Below, one piece after another: positions 10,179 to 18,411 of a DNA stretch of 64,000 nucleotides. The position numbers and the translations under genes were made by a program. The stretch covers positions 124,001 to 188,000 of the forward strand of contig NZ_LAQP01000014.1 of NCBI RefSeq assembly GCF_000971965.1, given 5' to 3'. This DNA is from Paenibacillus wulumuqiensis (GTDB lineage: Bacteria; Bacillota; Bacilli; Paenibacillales; Paenibacillaceae). Every line of letters begins with the position of its first letter. Within the stretch, counting starts at the first letter, position 1. The notes below the pieces were generated by a model. The model did no database searches. It was given only the letters and a program-made list of their open reading frames with translations, and was not told the DNA's origin.

Positions 10179-10262
10179 TATGGGCACCTCCATAATCTAA
10201 AAATTTAAATTTATCATAACAGGAAAAAAACTTCTCAACAATCCTAATATAGGTAATTTAGC

Positions 10263-11015
10263 TCAGGATTTAGGTTGAATGGGGTTCCAAGGACCCGTCT
10301 GTACGCCTTTCCATTCCGATCCGTCTGCCCAAACTTCCTTTTTCCAGATCGGTACGGTTTCTTTGAGCCGTTCAATAGCAAATCGGCTTGCCGCATAGGC
10401 ATCATCACGATGAGCGGACGAGACAGCGATAATTACGCTGGTCTCTGCGATACCTACGCTGCCGATTCGATGGCTGATGGCGCAGCGTGCACCGGGCCAG
10501 GTGACAGAGATGTGGCTGCCAATCCTTTGAAGCTGTGATAGTGCCATGGGAATATAGGCCTCATACTCCAGATATACGGTCTGCATCTCACCGGTCATTT
10601 CGCGGGTGGTACCGATAAAGGCTATCGTTGCTCCATGATTGTTATCGGTCACTTTGGCAATAACTTCTTCTGCCGAGAGAGGATCACTGGTGATAACGTA
10701 GAGACCATCGGGGGTCTGTTCGGATGTAGTCGGTCCGGAACCTCCGGACACGGGAGGGATCAGAGCCAGTTCATCGCTTTCCTTAATAATAGTATCGACA
10801 GTTGCGTACTCCTGATTAACAGCTGCGAACGAATGACGAATGAAATTTTCCGCATCCGGGTATAGTGTAGATAAAATATCCTTAAGCTGCTGTACAGTGA
10901 CAGAGGTGCTGCCCTGCGTGGTATCGGTATCCGATGCTGGCGGCACCTCTACAGTAATCTGGGATTCACCGATTTTTTCGGCAAGCCCGGCAAATAATTT
11001 AATGGTATACTGCAT
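10263..11015 (-). CDS. MoaD-MoaE fusion, molybdopterin synthase
   Basis: A 250-residue fusion of both subunits of molybdopterin synthase, which inserts sulfur into precursor Z during molybdenum cofactor synthesis. Residues 1-94 or so are MoaD (QYTIKLFAGLAEKIG to ALIPPVSGG). Residues 100-250 are MoaE, with YLEYEAYIPMA, ISHRIGSVGIAE, SSAHRDDAYAASRFAIERLK and the catalytic-lysine block TVPIWKKEVW. In separate MoaD the C-terminal Gly-Gly is a free thiocarboxylate; here GG is followed by SGPTTSEQ. Start ATG 11015 has GGAGGG at 7 bases. No other cofactor genes are nearby. Confidence 0.9.
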   Translation of the reverse strand: MQYTIKLFAGLAEKIGESQITVEVPPASDTDTTQGSTSVTVQQLKDILSTLYPDAENFIRHSFAAVNQEYATVDTIIKESDELALIPPVSGGSGPTTSEQTPDGLYVITSDPLSAEEVIAKVTDNNHGATIAFIGTTREMTGEMQTVYLEYEAYIPMALSQLQRIGSHISVTWPGARCAISHRIGSVGIAETSVIIAVSSAHRDDAYAASRFAIERLKETVPIWKKEVWADGSEWKGVQTGPWNPIQPKS

Positions 11016-11095
11016 AAAATAAGCCCTCCATATAGGTATTATTAAAGTCTGGTACAGGCAAGTAAACACAAACTGCTTGATCATCATGGACGATA

Positions 11096-11150
11096 CAGAC
11101 ACATGGGACCCGCCGCTGTGACAGCCGGAAGGTCTCCTGTCTTCATCCTT
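11096..11150. promoter_or_regulatory. Structured leader element between moaD-E and the phosphoesterase gene
   Basis: This divergent intergenic stretch can fold: AGACA/TGTCT outer arms, GACC/GGTC inner arms and a central GCTGT-G-ACAGC hairpin. On the plus strand the core GACCCGCCGCTGTGACAG with nearby GGAAGG resembles parts of the cobalamin riboswitch consensus, but most of that structure is missing. On the minus strand it would be the 5' leader of the MoaD-MoaE gene. The function is undecided. Confidence 0.3.
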
Positions 11151-11240
11151 TTAATATACCAGTATTCAAGCAAAATCCAAACGGTTTGTTAAAGCAATAC
11201 ATCGTACAGCTTACGAAGACACAAGAGGAGGAAGACGAAC

Positions 11241-12683
11241 ATGAATACAGAAGCATCCAACGACGTACTGACCATACTGCATACCAATGATATTCACAGC
11301 CATTTCGAAAATATGGGCATTCTCGCCGCGATAGCCGGCGATTATACCGACAGACTGGGACGCGATCATGTGCTGCTCGTTGATATCGGCGATCATATGG
11401 ACCGGATGGCCCTGGAGACCGAAGGCTCGGAAGGTGGGGCCAATATCGATATTATCAATATGACCGGGTATGATGCAGTGACAATTGGCAACAATGAAGG
11501 ACTTACGTACACTTCGTCGATACTCAATCAGACCTATGCAGGTATTATCTGCCCGGTCGTATGCAGCAATGTGATCGAACATGGGACCGGTATCCCGCCG
11601 GTATGGATGAAGACGCATCAGATTATTGAGAAAGGCAGCTGGAAAATTGGCCTGATCGGTGCCACAGCGCCCTATGGAGACTTTTATGATCTGCTGGGCT
11701 GGGATGTGAGTGATCCTGCGGCCAGTCTGCGTCCTTTGGTACAGCAGCTGCGTGGCGAAGTCGATCTGCTCGTGATGCTGTCCCATCTGGGATTGTCGGC
11801 GGATCAGCGGCTGGCCGAGCAGCTGCCGGATATCGATGTCATTCTGGGCGGTCATAGTCATCATGTACTGGATCGCCCGCTCTGGGTAGGCTCTACGGTG
11901 CTCGGCGCAGCCGGCAAGTTCGGCCAGTACATGGGACAGATGACCTGGCAAAAGGATACACTCGGCGGACGTGCCCATCTGCTGGACGGCGGCCTCATCA
12001 CCATCACGGAGAATATGCCACGCGAGGAGACGGTAGAGGCGGCTATTGTGCTGCATCGCCAGCGTGCAGAGGAACGGATGAGTCGTACGGTAGCGATGCT
12101 GGAAGCTCCGCTGGAAATTGATTATGAGCACGAGTCTCCTCTGGGCAATCTGCTCGCTCAGGCGGTACGACGTTATACAGGGGCCGAGCTATCAATCGTT
12201 AATGCCGGACAGCTGCTGGATGAACTGCCTGCCGGCGAGATTACAGAGTCGCTCTTGCATCGTCTGTGCCCGTCTCCGATCAATCCGTGCATCACACTGC
12301 TGCGGGGCAGCAGTATCCGGCGGGCGCTGGAACAGTCGCTGCTGTCCGAATTTACGCACAAGGCCATTATGGGCTATGGCTTCCGCGGTAAGATTCTGGG
12401 CTGTCTCTGCGTGGACGGACTCCGAATCACCTGTGACCTGTCCAGACCGGCATACCAGCGCATCACAGCTCTGGAGCTCCATGGAGATCCGCTGCAGGAT
12501 GATCGGGAATACAGTGTCGGCTCGCTCGATATGTTTACTTTCCGGATCGGCTATGAATCGCTCAGTGAGAGTGCGGGCGTCACTTATATGCTGTCGGAAT
12601 TTATCCGGGACCTGCTGCGCAGTGAACTGCAGACGCCGGGAGCAGTGCAGTCCTGTGCCGGACCGCGCTGGTTTATGGTATGA
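11241..12683 (+). CDS. YunD-like metallophosphoesterase / 5'-nucleotidase
   Basis: 480 residues with an N-terminal calcineurin-type metal-dependent phosphatase domain (ILHTNDIHSHFEN, LLVDIGDHMD, TIGNNEGLT, LLVMLSHLGL, VILGGHSHHVLD). A C-terminal 5'-nucleotidase domain starts at about 290 (LAQAVRRYTGAELSIVNAG). No signal peptide is visible, unlike the secreted UshA type, so it is probably cytoplasmic like B. subtilis YunD. Start ATG has GAGGAGG 8 bases upstream. It is followed 97 bases later by the YfkAB gene. Confidence 0.9.
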   Translation: MNTEASNDVLTILHTNDIHSHFENMGILAAIAGDYTDRLGRDHVLLVDIGDHMDRMALETEGSEGGANIDIINMTGYDAVTIGNNEGLTYTSSILNQTYAGIICPVVCSNVIEHGTGIPPVWMKTHQIIEKGSWKIGLIGATAPYGDFYDLLGWDVSDPAASLRPLVQQLRGEVDLLVMLSHLGLSADQRLAEQLPDIDVILGGHSHHVLDRPLWVGSTVLGAAGKFGQYMGQMTWQKDTLGGRAHLLDGGLITITENMPREETVEAAIVLHRQRAEERMSRTVAMLEAPLEIDYEHESPLGNLLAQAVRRYTGAELSIVNAGQLLDELPAGEITESLLHRLCPSPINPCITLLRGSSIRRALEQSLLSEFTHKAIMGYGFRGKILGCLCVDGLRITCDLSRPAYQRITALELHGDPLQDDREYSVGSLDMFTFRIGYESLSESAGVTYMLSEFIRDLLRSELQTPGAVQSCAGPRWFMV

Positions 12684-12780
12684 TAAACAGGATCTTGTAT
12701 CGACAATTAGAGCCTGCCTGTACGGCAGCGTTATGATGATACCGATTCAGGGTTAATACATGAGATAAGGTGAAGAACAA

Positions 12781-13914
12781 ATGACAGTAATACACAGAAG
12801 TGAATGGCCGCTGAAAGAATTATCCCCGAGTTATGACCCGTGGGACCCGCTGCTGTCGCTTCGCCAGTATGGCAAACATACGCTCACCAGCGTAGAGATG
12901 ACCGTCACCAATCTGTGCAATATGCGCTGTGAACATTGTGCGGTAGGCGATTCCCTGGTGATGCGTGAGCCGGACATGATTCCGCTGCCGCTGATGCTCA
13001 AGCGGCTGGATGAAGTAGAGAATCTCCAGACGATCAGCATTACCGGAGGAGAGCCTACATTCCGCAAGCAGACTGTGGATGAAGTCATTGTACCTTTGCT
13101 TCGATATGCGCGTGAGCGTGGAATCCGTTCACAGATCAACTCCAATCTGACGCTGGATATCGGCCGCTACGAGAAGCTGCTGCCGTATCTGGATGTAATG
13201 CATATTTCGTTTAACTACACGTCACCCGATGATTTCCATGAAGTGGGATTTGCCAACAGCGGGCATCCGGTTCCGCGCGAGGCTGCTGTGCGCATGTATG
13301 ACAAAATGATGGAAAACACCCGCCGTTTGAGCGAAGCGGGAATGTTTATTTCCGCAGAATCGATGATTAATTACCGCACTCATCGCAAGCTCCCGGAGAT
13401 TCATCGTATTATCGGTGAAATGGGCTGCAAGCGTCATGAAGTGCATCCGATGTACGCGGCTGATTTTGCCGCAAGCCTGCCTGTACTGTCCCTGGAAGAC
13501 TTCCGTGCAGCGATCCATGATCTGCTGGATCACCGGGATCAGGAGATGTGGATGCTGTTTGGCACACTGCCATTCTTCAGCTGCAATCCGGAGACTGCCG
13601 ATCGTGAGCTCGTCTCCCGCCTGTACCGTGAACGCAATGTAACAGTGCGCAATGATCCGGACGGACGCAACCGGGTTAATGTGAACATGTTTACCGGCGA
13701 CGTATTTGTCACGGATTTTGCGGCCATTCCTGCCTTTGGCAATATCCATGATCGCAAGCTGGATGATGTGTTTGGCGAATGGAGCAACAATCATCCGCTG
13801 AATCAGCAGGTCAACTGTCACTGTGATGCGGCAGCCTGCTGTGGACCGAATCTGCTGGTAGCGGATATGTATTACAAGAACACGGATTTCAAATCACGCA
13901 AGGCATTTTTGTAA
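12781..13914 (+). CDS. yfkAB: YfkAB-type radical SAM / CxCxxxxC protein
   Basis: 377 residues. The radical SAM motif CNMRCEHC (CxxxCxxC) binds a 4Fe-4S cluster that cleaves S-adenosylmethionine; SITGGEPTF is the SAM-binding GGE motif. The C-terminus carries a second motif CHCDAAAC, the CxCxxxxC signature that names the YfkAB family. The biochemical substrate of this family is not established. Start ATG has AAGGTG 8 bases upstream. The gene is full length, with both parts in one frame. Confidence 0.92.
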   Translation: MTVIHRSEWPLKELSPSYDPWDPLLSLRQYGKHTLTSVEMTVTNLCNMRCEHCAVGDSLVMREPDMIPLPLMLKRLDEVENLQTISITGGEPTFRKQTVDEVIVPLLRYARERGIRSQINSNLTLDIGRYEKLLPYLDVMHISFNYTSPDDFHEVGFANSGHPVPREAAVRMYDKMMENTRRLSEAGMFISAESMINYRTHRKLPEIHRIIGEMGCKRHEVHPMYAADFAASLPVLSLEDFRAAIHDLLDHRDQEMWMLFGTLPFFSCNPETADRELVSRLYRERNVTVRNDPDGRNRVNVNMFTGDVFVTDFAAIPAFGNIHDRKLDDVFGEWSNNHPLNQQVNCHCDAAACCGPNLLVADMYYKNTDFKSRKAFL

Positions 13915-14003
13915 AGCTGCCGTCTGCCGGTGATGTGAAACTGCTCTCTTAGGTTATACGACCCGGCGAAGGTACCATATATCCGAGAAAAGGGGCGTTC
14001 CGG

Positions 14004-15371
14004 TTGGGGCATGAGTTGGACTTAGGTAATTTATTACTCAATTTAGCATTGGTATTTGTGCTTGTATTTCTGAATGGCTTCTTCGTGGCCGCTGAATTCT
14101 CGCTGGTAAAGGTGAGGCATTCCCGACTGACCCAGCTGCAGAGCGAAGGGAACCGACTGGCAGGGTATGCGCTCAAGGTAAACAGCAAGCTGGATGCCTA
14201 TCTGTCCGCTACCCAGTTCGGGATTACTCTCGCATCTCTCGGTCTCGGATGGATCGGGGAACCGGCCATTTCGGATCTGCTGGTGGAGCCGATCATGTAC
14301 AAGCTGGGCTTTGCCGATTCGACGATCATTTCAACGGTATCGGTCGTTATCGGCTTTGCCGTGATCACCTTCCTGCATATCGTGCTGGGCGAGCTGGCAC
14401 CAAAATCGCTGGCGATCCAGCGGACAGATGGAGTATCACTGGCGCTGTCAGGCCCGCTGCTGTTCTTTTACCGTGTATTCTTCCCATTCATCTGGCTGCT
14501 CAATATGGCTGCCAACGCAGTGCTGCGTCTGGTGGGCATTGAACCTGCCAGTGAAGCAGATGGAGCCCATTCGGAGGAAGAGATCCGTATCCTGATGAAC
14601 CAGAGTGCCAAAAGCGGCGTAATGGACGAAGGCGAGATTGAGCTGGTCAACAATATTTTTGAATTTTCCGACCGACTGGCCCGCGAGGTCATGCTGCCCC
14701 GTACGGATATGACCTGTCTCTATACGAATCTGTCCCATGAAGAGAATCTGGCGATCATTAATGACACCAAGCATTCGCGCTATCCGGTAGCCGTCGAGGA
14801 CAAGGACCGAATTATCGGGTTCGTACATATTACGGATGTGCTGCTGTCGCCGGTTAATCAGCCGTATGATCTGGCAGCAATGGCCCGGCCAATCCTGAAT
14901 GTCCCGGAATCAATGGAGATCAGCCATGTGCTGCAACTGATGCAGAAAAATCATGCCCAGCTGACGCTCGTGGTGGACGAATACGGCGGAACAGCCGGTC
15001 TGCTGACAGCTGAAGAGATTCTCGAAGAAATCGTCGGCGATCTGTATGACGAATTCGAGGATGAGCGTCCGGATGTGGAGATGCTGGGTGATATCATTTC
15101 CGTAGATGGCCGCATGCTGATTGAGGATGTCAACGAGCTGGCCGGAGTGGAGATCGACGATGATGAGGTCGATTCCATCGGAGGCTGGATGTTCAAGGAA
15201 CTCGAAGGCGTACCGGAAGTAGGCAAGACGGTCGAAGTGGATGGCGTTATCTTTGAAGTCGCCGAATCGGAGCGTCTGCGTATTATGCGGGTGCATGTGC
15301 ATCCGCTGCCGAAGACAGAAGATGAAGAATCCGATGAAGAACATAAGGATGATGAGGAGTCCCGTTCCTGA
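14004..15371 (+). CDS. CNNM/CorC-type (TlyC-like) membrane protein with CBS pair
   Basis: 455 residues: an N-terminal DUF21 membrane domain with about four segments (LVFVLVFLNGFFVAAEFSLV, TLASLGLGWIGEPA, FLHIVLGELAPKSLAIQ), a cytoplasmic CBS pair (about 215-330, EVMLPRTDMTCLYT and LTLVVDEYGGTAGLLT), and a C-terminal CorC/HlyC transporter-associated domain ending in an acidic tail. The family is linked to Mg2+ or Co2+ efflux; the old name hemolysin is historical. Start is TTG 14004, with AAGGGG about 9 bases upstream. A nearby ATG at 14011 is out of frame. Confidence 0.9.
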   Translation: MGHELDLGNLLLNLALVFVLVFLNGFFVAAEFSLVKVRHSRLTQLQSEGNRLAGYALKVNSKLDAYLSATQFGITLASLGLGWIGEPAISDLLVEPIMYKLGFADSTIISTVSVVIGFAVITFLHIVLGELAPKSLAIQRTDGVSLALSGPLLFFYRVFFPFIWLLNMAANAVLRLVGIEPASEADGAHSEEEIRILMNQSAKSGVMDEGEIELVNNIFEFSDRLAREVMLPRTDMTCLYTNLSHEENLAIINDTKHSRYPVAVEDKDRIIGFVHITDVLLSPVNQPYDLAAMARPILNVPESMEISHVLQLMQKNHAQLTLVVDEYGGTAGLLTAEEILEEIVGDLYDEFEDERPDVEMLGDIISVDGRMLIEDVNELAGVEIDDDEVDSIGGWMFKELEGVPEVGKTVEVDGVIFEVAESERLRIMRVHVHPLPKTEDEESDEEHKDDEESRS

Positions 15372-15391
15372 GTGAACCGGAGTACTGCCAT

Positions 15392-15460
15392 AACGGCAGC
15401 CGCAGGGTGAAAGTGCAGAATGCTGTCAGCATAATCACACATGGCGGCTGCCGTTAAATT
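15392..15460 (+). terminator. Long-loop inverted repeat after the CNNM-type gene
   Basis: A perfect 12-bp inverted repeat, AACGGCAGCCGC (15392-15403) and its complement (15444-15455), encloses a 40-base loop. It lacks a strong T-run (AAATTT follows), so termination is likely but not certain. Confidence 0.5.
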
Positions 15461-15486
15461 TACATACAGATAAGGGGTATTGGATA

Positions 15487-16173
15487 ATGACGGATGCAAC
15501 TGCACTGAAAAGGCCGCAAGCGATGATGTTTGATATGGATGGAACGCTGTTTGAGACAGAGACGGTGCTGCTTCCTGCTTATCACAATACGTTTGAGATA
15601 CTGAGAGAGGAAGGGCTGTACCACGGAGAGACGCCGCCCGATGAGATCATTCTGGGCTGTCTGGGCATGCTGCTGGAGGATATCTGGGCCCGTGTTATGC
15701 CGGGGGCGGAGCCGCGTACTATAGCTAGAGCGAACCAGCTGCTGCTGGATCTCCAGCTGGACGGTATGAGAGCTGGTACTTCCCGCCTATATCCGCACGT
15801 CATGGAGACGCTCACCTATCTGCATGAACAGGGGGTACGCCTGTTTATCGCCAGCAATGGTCTGGAAGGTTATGTCAAAGGCATTGTGGAAGTGCATGAG
15901 ATAGGTTCCCTGCTGGAAGGCGTGTACAGTGCCGGAGAATACCAGACAGCCTCCAAAGTCGATCTGGTAGGACTGCTGCTGGACAACCATACTATTGATT
16001 CCGCGTGGATGGTCGGTGACCGTTCCTCGGATGTGGAAGCCGGTCTCAAAAATGGGCAGACCGTTATTGGCTGTAATTACGCGGACTTTGGCGATACGAG
16101 CGAGCTGGAGGGGGCCGATGTGATTATTACTTCATTTGACCAGCTGCGCCAGCTCTATGACGAAGCCCGATAA
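15487..16173 (+). CDS. HAD-family hydrolase, phosphoglycolate phosphatase-like
   Basis: 228 residues of the haloacid dehalogenase superfamily. Motif I is MFDMDGTLFETE (nucleophile Asp and acid/base Asp), motif II LFIASNG, and motif IV MVGDRSSDVEAG. A helical cap lies between about 20 and 95. Small phosphate esters are the probable substrates; the exact one cannot be read from the sequence. It stands alone between two hairpins. Confidence 0.87.
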   Translation: MTDATALKRPQAMMFDMDGTLFETETVLLPAYHNTFEILREEGLYHGETPPDEIILGCLGMLLEDIWARVMPGAEPRTIARANQLLLDLQLDGMRAGTSRLYPHVMETLTYLHEQGVRLFIASNGLEGYVKGIVEVHEIGSLLEGVYSAGEYQTASKVDLVGLLLDNHTIDSAWMVGDRSSDVEAGLKNGQTVIGCNYADFGDTSELEGADVIITSFDQLRQLYDEAR

Positions 16174-16313
16174 GCACAGATCGACCACCTATTTTACATC
16201 AGCGCCCAAATCAGTTACCCTGTATAGGACGTGTTTAAGTAATCCTGCCAGAGACCATGTTCTCATGGGCAGACAGGCAAGACAATAATGATTCGGAAAG
16301 TGGGAATATACCA

Positions 16314-16661
16314 ATGAATATCTATGACAAAGCACATGAGCTATCCACAGCCATTCGTGACAGCAAAGAAGTATCCGATATTACCGCAGCACTGAAACTG
16401 ATCGAGAACGATCCGGAAAGCCAGCGCATGCTGGACGACTTCCGTACACGTCAGATGGAAGTACAGCAGCGCATGATGTCCGGCGATATGCCGAACCCGG
16501 AAGAGATGGAGCAAATGGAGAAACTGTTCGAGGTGCTGAACCTGAACCTGAATATCCGCCGCCTGTTTGACGCCGAGCAGCGTCTGAGCACCATCATCGA
16601 AGACATCAACAAAATTATTACCGACAGCCTGAGCCATCTGTATGGTGGAGCAGCCGAGTAA
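16314..16661 (+). CDS. YheA/YlbF-type (UPF0342) helical protein
   Basis: A 115-residue all-helical protein of the YlbF/YmcA/YheA family, most like the YheA branch (NIYDKAHELSTAIRDS, ALKLIENDPESQRMLDDFR, NIRRLFDAEQRLSTIIEDIN). Relatives YlbF and YmcA form a complex that affects RNA processing and development in B. subtilis. YheA's own role is not settled. Start ATG 16314 gives the family-typical length. No strong ribosome binding site is visible there. Confidence 0.85.
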   Translation: MNIYDKAHELSTAIRDSKEVSDITAALKLIENDPESQRMLDDFRTRQMEVQQRMMSGDMPNPEEMEQMEKLFEVLNLNLNIRRLFDAEQRLSTIIEDINKIITDSLSHLYGGAAE

Positions 16662-16779
16662 TCTGTTGTAATCTGTCGACAGATAAAGGTATAACAGTGA
16701 TCTGGTGAATGACCCGGGAGCGGCAGAGAAACATAGCTGAAGATGGAGAGCCATCGAATCTATTAAAGGCAAACCAAAG

Positions 16780-16827
16780 AACGAGCGTGATCGCCATAAG
16801 TGTATGGTGAGATACGCTCGTTTTTTG
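16780..16827 (+). terminator. Intrinsic terminator before ytoI
   Basis: AACGAGCGT (16780-16788) pairs with ACGCTCGTT (16814-16822), with an inner CGCCAT/ATGGTG stem, followed by TTTTTTGTGT. Confidence 0.9.
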
Positions 16828-16876
16828 TGTTATAATAAATGCACATTGATACAGATGCTGGAAGGTGGTGTTACAG

Positions 16877-18217
16877 TTGCAGGAACATGAGGAATCGATT
16901 ACAAAGCATGAACAGCTTTTGCAGCATATTGAGAAGCTCAAAATTGGCTCCAAAATCTCTGTCCGCAAGCTGGCCCGGCAGATGGGCGTCAGCGAAGGTA
17001 CTGCCTATCGTGCAGTCAAGGAAGCGGAGAACATGGGAATTGTCGTAACCCGCGAACGGATCGGTACGGTACGGATCGAGAAGCGTCCGCGCGGAATCTC
17101 CGATCAGCTGACCTTTGCCGATGTGGCGGAGATCGTCGAGGGCAAAGTGCTCGGCGGCGGCAGCGGTCTGGACAAGACGCTCGTCAAATATGCGATAGGT
17201 GCAATGAAGATGGACGCGATGATGCGTTATGTGGAAGCGGGCAGCCTGCTGATCGTCGGTAACCGTGAGGATGCTCATTCTCTTGCACTGGAACACGGAG
17301 CAGCGGTGCTGATTACCGGCGGCTTTGGCACAAGTGTGGAAGTCAAAACACTTGCCGATGAGCGCGGACTGCCGATTATTTCGTCCAGACATGATACATT
17401 TACCGTTGCTTCGATGATCAACCGGGCTTTGTTCGACCGGATGATCAAAAAGAAGATCATGCTGGTAGAGGATATTATCGCCGGCAAACCCAAACCCGGT
17501 GTGCTCAAGGCATCCAGTACGGCAGCGGACTTTTACGAAGTGGCGGAGAAGACAGGTTATCTGCGCCTTGCCGTCGTCGACGAATGGAACCGTGTCATCG
17601 GAATCGTCGGACGCAAGGAGATCGAAGAGCTGCAGGAAGACCAGCCGATCGAGAAAGTGCTGATCCGCAGACCGATTACCGCAACACTCCAGACGTCGTT
17701 GGCATCGGCAGCCCAGACAATGATGTGGGAAGGCATTGATTTCCTGCCTATCGTGGACCGAAATCGCAAGCTGATCGGTACGGTCACCCGGCGTGAAGTG
17801 CTGCAGGCGATGCGTGATGCCCAGCAGGAGCCGCAGGCGGGCAATGTGGAGACCTTTGACCATCTGATCTGGAACGGATTTGCCGAGGAACGGGATGAAG
17901 ACGGAGGCATCGTCTATCATGGATTTATCACGCCGCAGATGGCGACCGATCTCGGTAACATTTCGGAAGGCATTCTGATCTCGGTGATGATTCAGGCGGC
18001 AGTGCGTACGGCCCGGCTGCTAAGCGGTCATGATTATGTGATCGATAATATTTCGACCTATTTTCTGCGACCGGTGCAGATCGAGGATGCGATCGTGATT
18101 CGTCCGATCGTGCTGGAGTCGAGCCGTCGTACCTACAAGCTGGAGATTGAGATCATTTATGAAAATATGCCTGTATCCAAATCGGTGCTGACCCTGCAAT
18201 CAATCGACCACGGATAA
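16877..18217 (+). CDS. ytoI: YtoI-type regulator: HTH, DRTGG, CBS pair and hotdog domain
   Basis: About 446 residues in four parts: an N-terminal winged helix (SVRKLARQMGVSEGTAYRAVKEA, about 25-50), a DRTGG domain (ISDQLTFADVAEIVEGKVLGG to about 185), two CBS motifs (about 195-315) and a C-terminal thioesterase-like hotdog domain (SEGILISVMIQAAVRTARLL). This matches B. subtilis YtoI. CBS and DRTGG domains usually sense adenine nucleotides; the DNA target is unknown. I prefer TTG 16877, which has GAAGGTGG 8 bases upstream, over GTG 16865. It precedes dnaE. Confidence 0.88.
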   Translation: MQEHEESITKHEQLLQHIEKLKIGSKISVRKLARQMGVSEGTAYRAVKEAENMGIVVTRERIGTVRIEKRPRGISDQLTFADVAEIVEGKVLGGGSGLDKTLVKYAIGAMKMDAMMRYVEAGSLLIVGNREDAHSLALEHGAAVLITGGFGTSVEVKTLADERGLPIISSRHDTFTVASMINRALFDRMIKKKIMLVEDIIAGKPKPGVLKASSTAADFYEVAEKTGYLRLAVVDEWNRVIGIVGRKEIEELQEDQPIEKVLIRRPITATLQTSLASAAQTMMWEGIDFLPIVDRNRKLIGTVTRREVLQAMRDAQQEPQAGNVETFDHLIWNGFAEERDEDGGIVYHGFITPQMATDLGNISEGILISVMIQAAVRTARLLSGHDYVIDNISTYFLRPVQIEDAIVIRPIVLESSRRTYKLEIEIIYENMPVSKSVLTLQSIDHG

Positions 18218-18257
18218 AAAGCGCTGCGCGGAGTAGATATCCGCACAGCGTTTTTGG
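18216..18257 (+). terminator. Terminator of ytoI
   Basis: AAAAGCGCTGCGCGGA pairs imperfectly with TCCGCACAGCGTTTTT across an 8-base loop. The left arm begins inside the ytoI stop codon region. Confidence 0.8.
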
Positions 18258-18411
18258 TTTCATTCTTGGATTCTCCCGTAGAAGACTGTGGATAACGGGC
18301 AATTTTTTTTGTGAACACTGCCGGTCCATGGACGGGATATGATAAAATAGTATAGATGAGAATGTATGTTCATTGGTTACTCTACATCAAACGAAGAAAG
18401 CAGGGAAGCGT

